64,000 nucleotides of DNA from Alphaproteobacteria bacterium (GCA_018823835.1 JAHJHT010000008.1:248001-312000), one strand, 5' to 3'; numbered from the stretch's first letter, positions 45,400-53,912 are shown. Program-made: numbers and translations. The notes: generated by a model from the letters alone, not told the origin.

Positions 45400-46272
45400 A
45401 TGACGCACGCCAAGACATCGACGATCGATCTTGCCGCCAGATGGCTCGTTCTCGGGTTGCTGCTGGTCTACACGATCTACAATGTCGGCCCTATCTTCTG
45501 GCTGCTCCTGTCGTCGTTCAAGAGCCGCATGGATCTCTTCACCATGCCGCCGAAACTGTTCTTCACGCCCGACCTCAGCGGTTATCAGAGCGTATTCGGC
45601 GTCGGCGCCGCCAAGGATAGCGCCTCAGCCGTCGGCGTGTTCGACTCGCTTATCAACAGCATCATCGTCTCGGTTGCCGGCACCTCGCTAGCCGTGTTCT
45701 TCGGTACGCTTTCGGGCTACGTCTGCTCGCGCTTCAACTTCATCGGCAAGGGCGACTTCATGTTCTTCGTCCTGTCGACGCGCATGCTGCCGCCGGTCGC
45801 CGTCTTGGTCTTCTACCACCTGATGTTCGCCCGCCTCGGCCTCGCAGACACCCGCTTCGGCCTGGTCCTCGTGGCGATCTTTGCCAATGTCGGGCTGGCC
45901 ACCTGGATCATGAAGGGCTTCTTCGACGGCGTGCCGAAGGAGGTCGAGCAGATTGCCATCGTCAATGGCTACACGCGCATGTACGCCTTTACCCGGCTGG
46001 TGTTGCCTATGGTCAAGGGCGGCATCGCCGCGACCGCCGGCTTCTGTTTCATCTTCGCCTGGAACGAATTCGCCTTCGCATCGATCCTGACCACCACCCA
46101 GGCCAAGACGCTGCCGGTCAAGATTTCCGCGGCCTCCGGCGCCACCGGCATCGAATGGACGCAAATCTGCGCCGCCGGCGTGGTCCTCATCATTCCCGTG
46201 CTGATCTTCTTCTACCTGATCCGAAAGCATCTCCTGATGGGCATGACCTTCGGCGTTCTGGGGCGGAGCTAG
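45400..46272 (+). CDS. Carbohydrate ABC transporter permease (MalG-like)
   Basis: The 290-residue protein has six hydrophobic segments. The cytoplasmic coupling loop reads GVPKEVEQIAIVNGYTRMYAFTRLVLPMVKGG (about 178-209), the EAA motif that docks with an ATPase. The C-terminal MGMTFGVLGRS is a short tail. It forms a heterodimeric channel with the next gene product. It has an unusually long first periplasmic stretch with LFTMPPKLFF, typical of this family. Confidence 0.92.
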   Translation: MTHAKTSTIDLAARWLVLGLLLVYTIYNVGPIFWLLLSSFKSRMDLFTMPPKLFFTPDLSGYQSVFGVGAAKDSASAVGVFDSLINSIIVSVAGTSLAVFFGTLSGYVCSRFNFIGKGDFMFFVLSTRMLPPVAVLVFYHLMFARLGLADTRFGLVLVAIFANVGLATWIMKGFFDGVPKEVEQIAIVNGYTRMYAFTRLVLPMVKGGIAATAGFCFIFAWNEFAFASILTTTQAKTLPVKISAASGATGIEWTQICAAGVVLIIPVLIFFYLIRKHLLMGMTFGVLGRS

Positions 46273-46275
46273 ACC

Positions 46276-47226
46276 ATGTCGGATACCAACGCTTCTTCTG
46301 GCCCCGGCGCACGGGCTGCCGCGCACGCAACGCGCCAGAACGAGTTGCGCAAGCGCTCGTCGGGCCGGCTGATGATCTTCGGCTTCCTGTCGCCGACGCT
46401 CGCCATCCTGCTGTTCATGGTCGCCTATCCGATTTTCTCGCTGATCTACTATTCCTTCTACAATTTCTCGGCCCTGCGCCAGGCCGGGATGAAGCCCGTC
46501 GGCCTAGGCAACTACACCTTCCTTCTTTCCGACCCGGAACTCTGGGAGCGCTTCATCTTCACCGGGAAGTTCGTGTTCATCTGCGTCAGCCTGCAGATGC
46601 TGATCGGCATCTTTGTCGGCTATCAGATGCAGAAAAATTTTCGCGGCCGCGACGTCATCTTCACCATCCTGATGATGCCGATGATGCTGTCGCCGGTCGT
46701 CGTCGGCTTCCTGTGGCGCTACATGCTCAATTCGGAATGGGGCATCATCAACTTCCTGCTTTCTTCCGTCGGCATCGCCAAGATCGACTGGCTCGGCCAG
46801 ACCAATGCGGCGCTCTGGGCTGCGGCCGCCGCCGACACCTGGATGTGGACGCCGTTCATCGTGCTGCTCGCCACCGCCGCCTTCCGTGGCATTCCCGAGA
46901 CAATCTACGAAGCGGCGGAAGTCGATGGAGCGAGCCCGGCCTACCGCTTCTTCAGGATCACCCTACCAATGTCGGCCCCGGTGCTTTTCATCGCACTGAT
47001 CCTGCGCCTGATCGACAGTTTCAAGCAGTATGATCTCTTCGTCGCGCTGACCGGCGGCGGGCCGGGCTCCAGCACCGAGACCGTGTCGTTTGCGGTCGCC
47101 AAGACGGCGTTCAGCTATTTCTACACGGGGGAAGCGTCGGCGCTCGCCGTCATCCTGCTGGTCATCATCATCGGCCTGTCGATGATCCTCGTCCGGCACC
47201 TGACCAAGATGGGCGAGAAGTACTGA
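46276..47226 (+). CDS. Carbohydrate ABC transporter permease (MalF-like, UgpA type)
   Basis: The 316-residue protein has a polar N-terminal stretch of about 30 residues and six transmembrane helices. Its coupling-loop EAA motif is GIPETIYEAAEVDGASPAYRFFRITLPM (about 206-233), and ALTGGGPGSSTETVSFAV is the usual following segment. It begins 3 bp after the first permease gene and its stop overlaps the start of the first ATPase (TGATG). Together the two make the membrane channel. Confidence 0.93.
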   Translation: MSDTNASSGPGARAAAHATRQNELRKRSSGRLMIFGFLSPTLAILLFMVAYPIFSLIYYSFYNFSALRQAGMKPVGLGNYTFLLSDPELWERFIFTGKFVFICVSLQMLIGIFVGYQMQKNFRGRDVIFTILMMPMMLSPVVVGFLWRYMLNSEWGIINFLLSSVGIAKIDWLGQTNAALWAAAAADTWMWTPFIVLLATAAFRGIPETIYEAAEVDGASPAYRFFRITLPMSAPVLFIALILRLIDSFKQYDLFVALTGGGPGSSTETVSFAVAKTAFSYFYTGEASALAVILLVIIIGLSMILVRHLTKMGEKY

Positions 47227-48314
47227 TGGCCGAGATCACGCTGAAAAACCTGAGCATCGAGTTCGGTAGCTTCAAGGCGGTGGACGATGTCAGCCTGACG
47301 GTCAAGGATGGCGAGTTCGTCGTCTATCTCGGGCCCTCGGGCTGCGGCAAGACAACGACGCTGCGCTGCATCGCCGGGCTGGTAAAGGCGACGCACGGCG
47401 AGGTGCTGTTCGATGGCGAGCGGGTCAACGACCTGACGGCAAGCGAGCGCAACATCGCCATGGTGTTCCAGTTCGTCTCGCTCTACCCGCATCTCACCAT
47501 CAAGGAGAACATCGTCTTCCCGTTGAAGGCACGCGGCATCGCCAAATCGGAGATTGCGCGCAAGCTCGACTGGGTAACCGACGTCTTCAAGCTCGGTGAC
47601 GAACTCCGCCGCTATCCCGGCGCGTTGCCTCCCGGTGCACGCCAGAAGGTTGCGCTGGCCCGCGCGGTAATCCGCGACCCTGCCGTGCTGCTGCTCGACG
47701 AGCCGCTGTCGGCGATCGACGAACAGTTCCGCGAAGAGATGCGCTGGGAACTCGGCCATCTGCAGCGCCAGCTTGGCGTTACGACGATCTATGTCACGCA
47801 CGACCAGCGCGAAGCCATGTCGCTGGCCGACCGAATAGTCCTGATGAATGACAGCCGCATCGTCCAGGTTTCGCAGCCCGACCGCATGTTCTTCGATCCG
47901 GTCAACGTCTTTGCCGGCCAGTTCATCGGCTCGCCGTCGATGAACCTGATCGACCTTGTGCCGGTCGAGGGCGGGCTCAGGCTGGGCGAAAGCGAGGTCA
48001 CCCTGACGCCCGAACGCGACCGGCTGCCGGAGTGGGCCATGGCATCGAAGCGGCCGCTCAAGCTTGGCGTCCGTCCGCTGAACGTGCACCTCACCGACGA
48101 TCAGGCAACAGGTGTCCCGCTTCCGGTCGACGACGTGTTCTCGGTCGGGCGCGAACGGTTCTTCTCGTTCCGCATCGGCGACGGCATCTACCAGGGCGTG
48201 GACAAACGGCAGTCTCCGGCCGGATCGGCCGGACGCGTGCATTTCGAGCCGGAAGGTCTGCTCTTCTTCGACGCTGCTACCGGAAGGCGCGCCGATGCGG
48301 AGGTGGCGGCATGA
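47226..48314 (+). CDS. Sugar ABC transporter ATPase 1, degenerate signature motif
   Basis: The 362-residue protein has a MalK-like layout: ATPase domain (about 1-235) and a C-terminal TOBE-like domain. Walker A is G36-PSGCGKTT, the Q-loop glutamine Q82 is intact, Walker B is VLLLDE (154-159) and the switch histidine is H192. The signature motif expected as LSGGQ reads ALPPGARQ near 133-140, a clear departure. It overlaps the second ATPase by 4 bp. In a heterodimer its faulty signature would face the ATP held by the second ATPase. Confidence 0.9.
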   Translation: MAEITLKNLSIEFGSFKAVDDVSLTVKDGEFVVYLGPSGCGKTTTLRCIAGLVKATHGEVLFDGERVNDLTASERNIAMVFQFVSLYPHLTIKENIVFPLKARGIAKSEIARKLDWVTDVFKLGDELRRYPGALPPGARQKVALARAVIRDPAVLLLDEPLSAIDEQFREEMRWELGHLQRQLGVTTIYVTHDQREAMSLADRIVLMNDSRIVQVSQPDRMFFDPVNVFAGQFIGSPSMNLIDLVPVEGGLRLGESEVTLTPERDRLPEWAMASKRPLKLGVRPLNVHLTDDQATGVPLPVDDVFSVGRERFFSFRIGDGIYQGVDKRQSPAGSAGRVHFEPEGLLFFDAATGRRADAEVAA

Positions 48315-49417
48315 GTGCGGTGCCGATGCTGACGCTGGAGGGACTGCGCAAGGCCTATCGTGGCAAACCCGCGCTCCGCGGCCTGGACCTCACCGTCAAC
48401 GACAACGAAATCTTTGCCCTTCTCGGTCCGACCGGCGCCGGCAAGAGCTCCACCCTGCTGTCGGCTGCCGGGCTTATCGAACTCGATGCCGGGCGCGTCA
48501 GCCTGGCAGGCCGCGACGTCACCGAGGCGGACCCGGCCAGTCGAGACGTTGCTATCGTCTTCGAAGGCTTCAACCTGCTGCCGGTGCTCGACGTCAAGGA
48601 CAACATAGCCTTTGCACTTCGCTCTCCTTCGTTTCGCGAGGACGAGAAGGAGGTCGCCCTGCGCGTCGGCCGCACGGCGGAACTGTTGCGCATTTCGCAT
48701 CTGATGGATCGCGATGTCGGCACCCTTTCCGGCGGTGAAAAGCAGCGCGTCGCCATTGCCCGGGCATTGGTGCGCCGGCCGGTCATGTTCCTGCTCGACG
48801 AGCCGCTCTCGGCGCTCGACCTGAAACTGCGCGAAGGCTTGCGTGCGGAGCTGCGCCAGATCCATCGCCAGCATCAGTCGACGATGCTCTACGCCACGCA
48901 CGACTATCACGGCGCCATCGCGATTGCCGACCGCATCGGCATCATCGACGGCGGTATCATCCAGCAGTCGGGCACCATCGAGGAGATCTACGCGCTGCCG
49001 GCGAATGTCGTGGTCGGCAAGTTGATCGGCAGCCCGTCCATGGCCTTCTTCGATGCGGCGATCGACGATGGACACGTGGTGGTGAAGGGCGCGGAGCAGC
49101 GCCTGCCGATCGGCGAGTTCGGAACGGTCGGGACCGCCAGCGGCAAGGTGCTGCTCGGCGTGTGGCCCGAAGACATCGAGATCGGCGTCGCCGATGCCGC
49201 CGGCGCCAGCACGGGCACGATCTATGCCGTCGACAATCGCGGCTTCGAACGGGCGATTCAGGTCGATACGCCGGGCGGTTCGTTCCGCAAGGTGGTGCCG
49301 CTGTCCATGCCGTTCACTCAGGGCGACGCCTGTTCCTTCCGCATCCCGCAGGGTGGCGGGTTCCTCTTCGATGCTGCCAGCGGCAGGCGCATCTCGCAGA
49401 TGGAGGCAAGAGGCTGA
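48311..49417 (+). CDS. Sugar ABC transporter ATPase 2, Q-loop glutamate
   Basis: The 368-residue MalK-like protein has Walker A G39-PTGAGKSS, a normal signature LSGGE (139-143), Walker B VMFLLDE (158-164) and switch histidine H197. The Q-loop residue is glutamate E85 (VFEGF) instead of glutamine. A C-terminal domain follows from about residue 240. The start at 48311 overlaps the first ATPase by 4 bp. Operons with two distinct ATPases also occur for the rhizobial glycerol transporter GlpS/GlpT, so a polyol or ketose cargo is plausible. Confidence 0.9.
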   Translation: MSAVPMLTLEGLRKAYRGKPALRGLDLTVNDNEIFALLGPTGAGKSSTLLSAAGLIELDAGRVSLAGRDVTEADPASRDVAIVFEGFNLLPVLDVKDNIAFALRSPSFREDEKEVALRVGRTAELLRISHLMDRDVGTLSGGEKQRVAIARALVRRPVMFLLDEPLSALDLKLREGLRAELRQIHRQHQSTMLYATHDYHGAIAIADRIGIIDGGIIQQSGTIEEIYALPANVVVGKLIGSPSMAFFDAAIDDGHVVVKGAEQRLPIGEFGTVGTASGKVLLGVWPEDIEIGVADAAGASTGTIYAVDNRGFERAIQVDTPGGSFRKVVPLSMPFTQGDACSFRIPQGGGFLFDAASGRRISQMEARG

Positions 49418-49620
49418 TGGGACGCTTCTTCACCAAGGCATGGTTCTATCGCCTGGCCACCGCGCTCATTCTCGGCGGCTTCGCAATGCTGTGCCAGCCC
49501 TTTACCCATTCCCTGTTTGTATTCGGCTTTCCCGTGCTCTTGGCCGGCGTTGTCCTATTCATCATCATGGACCACGTGCCCGATGCGCGGCTGAGCGAGG
49601 AGGAAGAGAACCGTGGCTAA
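49417..49620 (+). CDS. Small two-helix membrane protein of the ABC operon
   Basis: The 67-residue protein has two hydrophobic segments (about 10-28 and 34-52) and an acidic C-terminus (LSEEEENRG). Its start overlaps the ATPase stop (TGATG) and its end overlaps the DhaK gene by 8 bp. It is placed like GlpU of the rhizobial glycerol operon, though I cannot show homology. It may assist the transporter or a membrane-linked enzyme. No catalytic residues are evident. Confidence 0.72.
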   Translation: MGRFFTKAWFYRLATALILGGFAMLCQPFTHSLFVFGFPVLLAGVVLFIIMDHVPDARLSEEEENRG

Positions 49621-50617
49621 TCCGAAGAAGATTCTGAACGACCCCAAGAAGGTCGTGCCCGAAATGATCGAGGGCCTGGTGGCTGCCAATGACGGCCGGC
49701 TCTACAAGCTCGACAATCTGCCGGCGCTGATCCGCACCGACATTCCCGACGGCAAGGTTGCCTTGCTGATCGGCGGCGGCAGCGGCCACGAACCGCTGTT
49801 TCATGGCTTTGTCGGCAAGAACATGGGGGATGGAGCCGCTTGCGGCCAGGTGTTTGCAGCACCTTCGCCCGATGTGATCTACGAGGCCGCCAAGGCCGTC
49901 AATCGCGGCAAGGGCGTGCTGTTTCTCTATGGCAACTACGCCGGCGACAACATGAATTTCGACATGGCCACCGAGATGCTCGAGGATGACGGCATCGACG
50001 TGCGCACGGTCCGCGTTACCGACGACGTCGCCGCGGCACCGCCGGAGCGCACGCATGACCGTCGCGGCATCGCCGGCGACATCTACATGATCAAGATCGC
50101 CGGCGGCGCCTCGGCCGAGCTCGACAGCCTCTACGAGGTCGAGCGTGTGGCGCGCAAGGCGATCGCCAATATCCGCTCGATGGGCGTGGCGGTGGCGGCC
50201 GGGTCGATCCCCGAGACCGGAAAGCTCACCTTCGAACTCGCCGAAGACGAGATCGAGATCGGCATGGGGGCTCACGGCGAGGCGGGCATCGCGCGCCAGA
50301 AGATGAAGCCGGCCGACGCTGTCGCCGACGAGTTGATGGAAAAGATCCTGACCGACCTGCCTTTCCGCAAGGGCGACGAGGTCGCGCTCCTCATCAACAA
50401 TCTCGGCGCCACGACGATGATGGAAATGCTCATCGTCAACCGCCGCATCCGACAGATCCTCGAACGCGAGGGCATCAAGGTGCATCGCACCGATATCGGC
50501 ACCTGGCTGACCGTGCAGGAGATGGCCGGTTTTTCGGTGACGCTGATGAAGCTCGACGACGAGTTGAAACACTATCTCGACATGCCGGCGGAATCGCTCG
50601 GCTATTCGAGGATGTGA
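49613..50617 (+). CDS. dhaK: Dihydroxyacetone-kinase-type subunit DhaK
   Basis: The 334-residue protein has the DhaK substrate-binding fold: GGGSGHEP at 54-61, YGNYAGDNMNFDMA (about 106-119) and the histidine H221 in GMGAHGEAG that forms the covalent hemiaminal with the ketose. It starts with GTG at 49613 inside the preceding small gene. It works with DhaL (next gene), which carries the ADP/ATP. Relatives phosphorylate dihydroxyacetone, erythrulose or branched ketoses, so the true substrate is open; no PTS subunit DhaM is present, suggesting an ATP-dependent kinase. Confidence 0.9.
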   Translation: MANPKKILNDPKKVVPEMIEGLVAANDGRLYKLDNLPALIRTDIPDGKVALLIGGGSGHEPLFHGFVGKNMGDGAACGQVFAAPSPDVIYEAAKAVNRGKGVLFLYGNYAGDNMNFDMATEMLEDDGIDVRTVRVTDDVAAAPPERTHDRRGIAGDIYMIKIAGGASAELDSLYEVERVARKAIANIRSMGVAVAAGSIPETGKLTFELAEDEIEIGMGAHGEAGIARQKMKPADAVADELMEKILTDLPFRKGDEVALLINNLGATTMMEMLIVNRRIRQILEREGIKVHRTDIGTWLTVQEMAGFSVTLMKLDDELKHYLDMPAESLGYSRM

Positions 50618-50624
50618 GGCAAGC

Positions 50625-51260
50625 ATGACAGAAACCCTTAATGCCGGCTCCAGCCGGGCGATGCTAGAAGCGGTCTCCCGCTTCGTCATAGAGCGTACCG
50701 ACATGCTGACCGACGCCGACCTGGCGATCGGCGATGGCGATCATGGCATCGGCATGCGGCGGGGCTTCGAGGCGGCGCTGTCGGCACTCGAGACGCAATC
50801 CGTCGATACGCCCGAGTCGGCTTTCAAGGTGGTCGGGACCGCGATCCTGTCCAACACAGGCGGTGCTGCGGGTGCCGTGTTCGGCACGCTGTTTCGCGCC
50901 GGGTCCAAGGCCTTCGCCGGCAAGGATGCGATCGACGGCGATGGCTTTGCAGCTTTTCTTGAAAGCGGTCTCGAAGCCGTCATCAAGCGCGGCGGGGTCA
51001 CCGAGGGCCAGAAGACCATGATCGATGCCATCGGACCGGCAGCCCGCGCCGCGCGCGGCAACGTCGGCAAGGGGTTGTCCGCGGTCGTGGCGTCAGCTGC
51101 CGAAGCGTCGCTGTCCGGCGTCGAGGCGACCAGGGACATGATCGCCACCACCGGCAAGGCGCGATCGCTCGGCGAGCGCAGCCTCGGTCACCCCGATCCG
51201 GGTGCGATCTCGATCTCGCTCATCCTCAAGGCAATGCAGGAATTCACCGCGACGGCGTGA
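50625..51260 (+). CDS. dhaL: Dihydroxyacetone-kinase-type nucleotide subunit DhaL
   Basis: The 211-residue all-helical protein has the magnesium-binding LAIGDGDHGIGMRRGF (about 33-48), the NTGGAAGAVFGTLF segment (about 83-96) and the C-terminal SLGERSLGHPDPGAIS nucleotide-binding end. It supplies the phosphoryl group to the substrate held by DhaK. It begins 7 bp after dhaK. It ends 36 bp before the LsrF-like gene. Confidence 0.9.
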   Translation: MTETLNAGSSRAMLEAVSRFVIERTDMLTDADLAIGDGDHGIGMRRGFEAALSALETQSVDTPESAFKVVGTAILSNTGGAAGAVFGTLFRAGSKAFAGKDAIDGDGFAAFLESGLEAVIKRGGVTEGQKTMIDAIGPAARAARGNVGKGLSAVVASAAEASLSGVEATRDMIATTGKARSLGERSLGHPDPGAISISLILKAMQEFTATA

Positions 51261-51296
51261 TGACGCCGGCGATCCACGGACAGGAAAGGTTTTCAC

Positions 51297-52184
51297 ATGG
51301 CTGATCTCGACGACATCAAGGACGGCAAGGACTGGGGCCGGGATACCCCCGCCGATACCAGCCGTTTCTTCCTGAAGGGTTCGGCGCATCATGACTGGGG
51401 CATGAAGGCAAGGCTGTCTCGCATCTTCAATCCGGACAGCGGCAAGACCGTGATGCTGGCCTTCGACCACGGCTATTTCCAGGGGCCGACAACCGGCCTG
51501 GAGCGGATGGATCTGTCGATCGCACCGCTGGCCGAACATGCCGACGTGCTGATGTGCACGCGCGGCGGCTTGCGCGCGACGATCCCGCCGGAGGTCAACA
51601 AGCCGGTCGTTCTGCGTTGCAGCGGCGGCAATTCCATCCTTACCGAACTGTCGAACGAACTGGTGGCCGTCGACATCGACGATGCGATCCGCCTCGGTGC
51701 CGTCGCCATGGCGGCGCAGGTCTATATCGGCGCCGAATACGAGCACAAGTCGATCGCCAACGTGGTCAAGCTGATCGATACGGGCACGCGTTATGGCATC
51801 CCCACCATGGCAGTCACCGGCGTCGGCAAGGACATGGTGCGCGACGCCCGCTATTTCGGGCTGGCCACGCGCATCGCCGTCGAGCTCGGCGCGCAGTTCG
51901 TGAAGTCCTACTATGTCGAGGAGGGTTTTGAACGCATCGCACTGGGCTGCCCGGTGCCGATCGTCATTGCCGGTGGCAAGAAGCTGCCGGAACGCGAGGC
52001 GCTCGAGATGGCATGGCTGGCCATCGACCAGGGGGCTGCCGGCGTCGATATGGGCCGTAACGTCTTCCAGTCCAGCGACCCTGTCGCGATGCTGAAGGCA
52101 TTGGCTGCAGTCGTCCACCACGGTGAGAAGGCGGACAAGGCCTATGCCATGTTCCGCGACCTGGAGCAGGCGAAGGCTGCCTGA
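51297..52184 (+). CDS. lsrF: LsrF-like 3-hydroxy-5-phosphonooxypentane-2,4-dione thiolase
   Basis: The 295-residue protein is strikingly close to Escherichia coli LsrF as I remember it, from the N-terminus ([13 protein letters not shown]) on. [16 protein letters not shown], the Schiff-base lysine K203 in [26 protein letters not shown] and [11 protein letters not shown] all match. LsrF passes an acetyl group from phospho-HPD (from AI-2) to CoA. Here it follows DhaK and DhaL rather than LsrK and LsrG, so it may cleave a related phospho-diketone. A Shine-Dalgarno AGGAAAGG precedes the start. Confidence 0.88.
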   Translation: MADLDDIKDGKDWGRDTPADTSRFFLKGSAHHDWGMKARLSRIFNPDSGKTVMLAFDHGYFQGPTTGLERMDLSIAPLAEHADVLMCTRGGLRATIPPEVNKPVVLRCSGGNSILTELSNELVAVDIDDAIRLGAVAMAAQVYIGAEYEHKSIANVVKLIDTGTRYGIPTMAVTGVGKDMVRDARYFGLATRIAVELGAQFVKSYYVEEGFERIALGCPVPIVIAGGKKLPEREALEMAWLAIDQGAAGVDMGRNVFQSSDPVAMLKALAAVVHHGEKADKAYAMFRDLEQAKAA

Positions 52185-52186
52185 CC

Positions 52187-52987
52187 ATGACTGTGATCGA
52201 GCCTCAATCCCCCGCCGTCGCGATATCCGGCCCGCTCACCGGCAAGGTCGTCGCGGTGACCGGCGCTGCCAGCGGCATTGGCCGGGAAATCGCCCGCGTG
52301 TTCTTGCAGGCGGGCGCGAAGGTCGCCACGCTCGACATCAATCACCGGGCTCTTGAGTCGCTCGCGCCCGAGCATGGCTGTACTCCATATGCCTGCGACG
52401 TGACCGATACGCAGTCGGTCGCAGCAGCATTCGATGCCATCGCTTCGGATCTGGGCGGGCTCGACATTCTGGTGTCGAATGCCGGATCGGCGCAGCAGGG
52501 TGCCATCGGCGACCTGCCGATGGGCGAGCTGCGGCGCAGTTTCGACCTCAATTTCTTCGGCCATCAGAATGCCTGCCAGGCGGCGATCCGAATTTTTCGC
52601 CGGCAGGGCAGGGGCGGCACCATCCTGTTCAACATCTCCAACCAGTCGGTCAATCCCGGCAAGGATTTCGGGCCTTATGGCATTCCGAAGGCCGCCACTC
52701 TGGCGCTGATGAAGCAATATGCCGTCGACCATGGCCATGAGGGGATCAGAAGCTGCGGCGTCAATGCCGGGCGCATCCGCAGCGGCCTCATGACCGACGA
52801 AATGATCCTGGAACGGGCTCAGGCGCGCGGCATCTCACCACGCGAATACATGGCAGGAAACCTGCTCGGCCTCGAAGTGACGGCCAGCGACATTGCCGAT
52901 GCCTTCCTGCACCTGGCGCTGATGGACAAGGTCAACGCCGCCGTGCTGACCGTCGATGGCGGCGTCATGGCAACCTCGCTGCGGTAG
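52187..52987 (+). CDS. SDR-family dehydrogenase related to the RhaD alcohol dehydrogenase domain
   Basis: The 266-residue SDR has GAASGIGREIARV (about 26-38), NAGSAQQG, the catalytic serine region NISNQS and YGIPKAA with the Tyr/Lys pair near 164-168. The C-terminal half (IRSGLMTDEMI, GISPREYMAGNLLG, LTVDGGVMATSLR) resembles the dehydrogenase part of the fused rhamnulose-1-phosphate aldolase/dehydrogenase proteins as I recall them. It starts 2 bp after the lsrF stop. It could oxidise a polyol before the kinase or reduce or oxidise an aldehyde product. Confidence 0.84.
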   Translation: MTVIEPQSPAVAISGPLTGKVVAVTGAASGIGREIARVFLQAGAKVATLDINHRALESLAPEHGCTPYACDVTDTQSVAAAFDAIASDLGGLDILVSNAGSAQQGAIGDLPMGELRRSFDLNFFGHQNACQAAIRIFRRQGRGGTILFNISNQSVNPGKDFGPYGIPKAATLALMKQYAVDHGHEGIRSCGVNAGRIRSGLMTDEMILERAQARGISPREYMAGNLLGLEVTASDIADAFLHLALMDKVNAAVLTVDGGVMATSLR

Positions 52988-53014
52988 ACGGTCCACGGTT
53001 GCAGGTCGCCCGTT

Positions 53015-53057
53015 GGATGCCATGCGCGTTGGCATCCGCCAGACGCCGCATCTGGCG
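53015..53057. terminator. Two tandem hairpins between convergent genes
   Basis: GGATGCC/GGCATCC (53015-53037, 9-base loop) is followed directly by CGCCAGA/TCTGGCG (53037-53057, 7-base loop). They lie between the SDR stop and the end of the convergent orphan gene. Neither has a T-run. Position suggests bidirectional transcription ending. Confidence 0.45.
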
Positions 53058-53091
53058 CAGATGGCGGCCAGGAAATCTCTACCGCGCTGCG

Positions 53092-53751
53092 CTAGCACAG
53101 ATCCTTCCGAGCATTGAGCGCGTCGCGCAAATTGTCGCTCAGGATGTCGGTGTCGCCCCTGTGGCCGGCAAGCGCGCAGCCGATCAGCCCAAGGTCGACA
53201 TCGGCGCTGTGCTGTCGGGCGTAGCCCTCCGGCTCGTCGGGCGCCCCCGGATACTTGCCCTTCGGATGACGGTAGAGATCGATGCCGGCAATGACGATCC
53301 GGCGTGGTCGCAGTGCTGCCGCAAGCGCCACCATCAACGCTCCGTTGGTCGGGATCATCGCGCCCCCAAGCTCTGCAGGCGAAGGGTCGAAGTGGTCGAA
53401 AAAGACGAAGCCGGACGAAGGGAGATGGCCGCTGGCCAGATGGTCCCGGAGAATGGGCTCGCCGATCGCGGCGGTCGGGAAGGCGAGAACCGGTTGCCGC
53501 GGCAGGCGCACGAGGTCGGGATCGCTGGTAAAGACCATGTCCGGCGCGCCGAACCAGTTGCGCTCGGTCCAGATCCAGTTCACCCGGAAGACCGTTGCAT
53601 CCCTGTAACCGGCGAGCCGCGAGTCTTCGGAAGAAGGGCCATTGCCGAGGCAGATGATGGTGCCTCTCGGCTCGAGGCGAGCGTTGAGTTCTGCCAGGCT
53701 GCCGATCCTGAGATCTTCGGCATAGGCGTTGGGTTGTCGAGTCTCTTGCAT
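53092..53751 (-). CDS. Putative glycosyltransferase with sialylmotif-like segments
   Basis: The 219-residue protein is an orphan. IICLGNGPSSEDSRL followed by ATVFRVNW (about 32-59) resembles the sialylmotif L of GT29/GT42-type or DUF115 proteins. MIPTNGALMVALAAAL with IVIAGIDLY (about 131-160) resembles sialylmotif S. A late histidine (RQHSADVDL) could be the catalytic histidine of a motif VS-like segment. No signal peptide or membrane helix is present. The call is pattern-based; other nucleotide-sugar-binding folds remain possible. Confidence 0.5.
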   Translation of the reverse strand: MQETRQPNAYAEDLRIGSLAELNARLEPRGTIICLGNGPSSEDSRLAGYRDATVFRVNWIWTERNWFGAPDMVFTSDPDLVRLPRQPVLAFPTAAIGEPILRDHLASGHLPSSGFVFFDHFDPSPAELGGAMIPTNGALMVALAAALRPRRIVIAGIDLYRHPKGKYPGAPDEPEGYARQHSADVDLGLIGCALAGHRGDTDILSDNLRDALNARKDLC

Positions 53752-53826
53752 GGGTTTTCGTATTCGGAACCGGAGGAGGGTTCAACATCGGCAGTTGGTC
53801 CCCCGGCGATCAATCCGTCAACCACC

Positions 53827-53861
53827 AGTCATGCCACCTGGCAGAGGCAGGTGGCATGACT
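53827..53861. other. Perfect 14 bp hairpin in the divergent intergenic region
   Basis: AGTCATGCCACCTG (53827-53840) pairs perfectly with CAGGTGGCATGACT (53848-53861) around a 7-base loop. It lies between divergent genes starting at 53751 (minus) and 54005 (plus), with a T6 run about 13 bp to the right. It may be a terminator for incoming transcripts, an attenuator in a leader, or an operator. Confidence 0.55.
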
Positions 53862-53888
53862 CCGATCACTAAATCTTTTTTGATTGCT

Positions 53889-53912
53889 GACAATCATTCA
53901 TATTGACAGTAC
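53889..53912 (+). promoter_or_regulatory. Shared control motif, copy 1 (upstream of the second uxaA)
   Basis: CAATCATTCATATTGACAGTAC (split as CAATCATTCAT and ATTGACAGTAC) at 53891-53912 matches 18 of 22 aligned positions, with one gap, to the motif at 58647-58667. TTGACA at 53903 is a perfect -35 hexamer, but no convincing -10 follows. It lies about 93 bp upstream of the dehydratase start. Confidence 0.45.
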
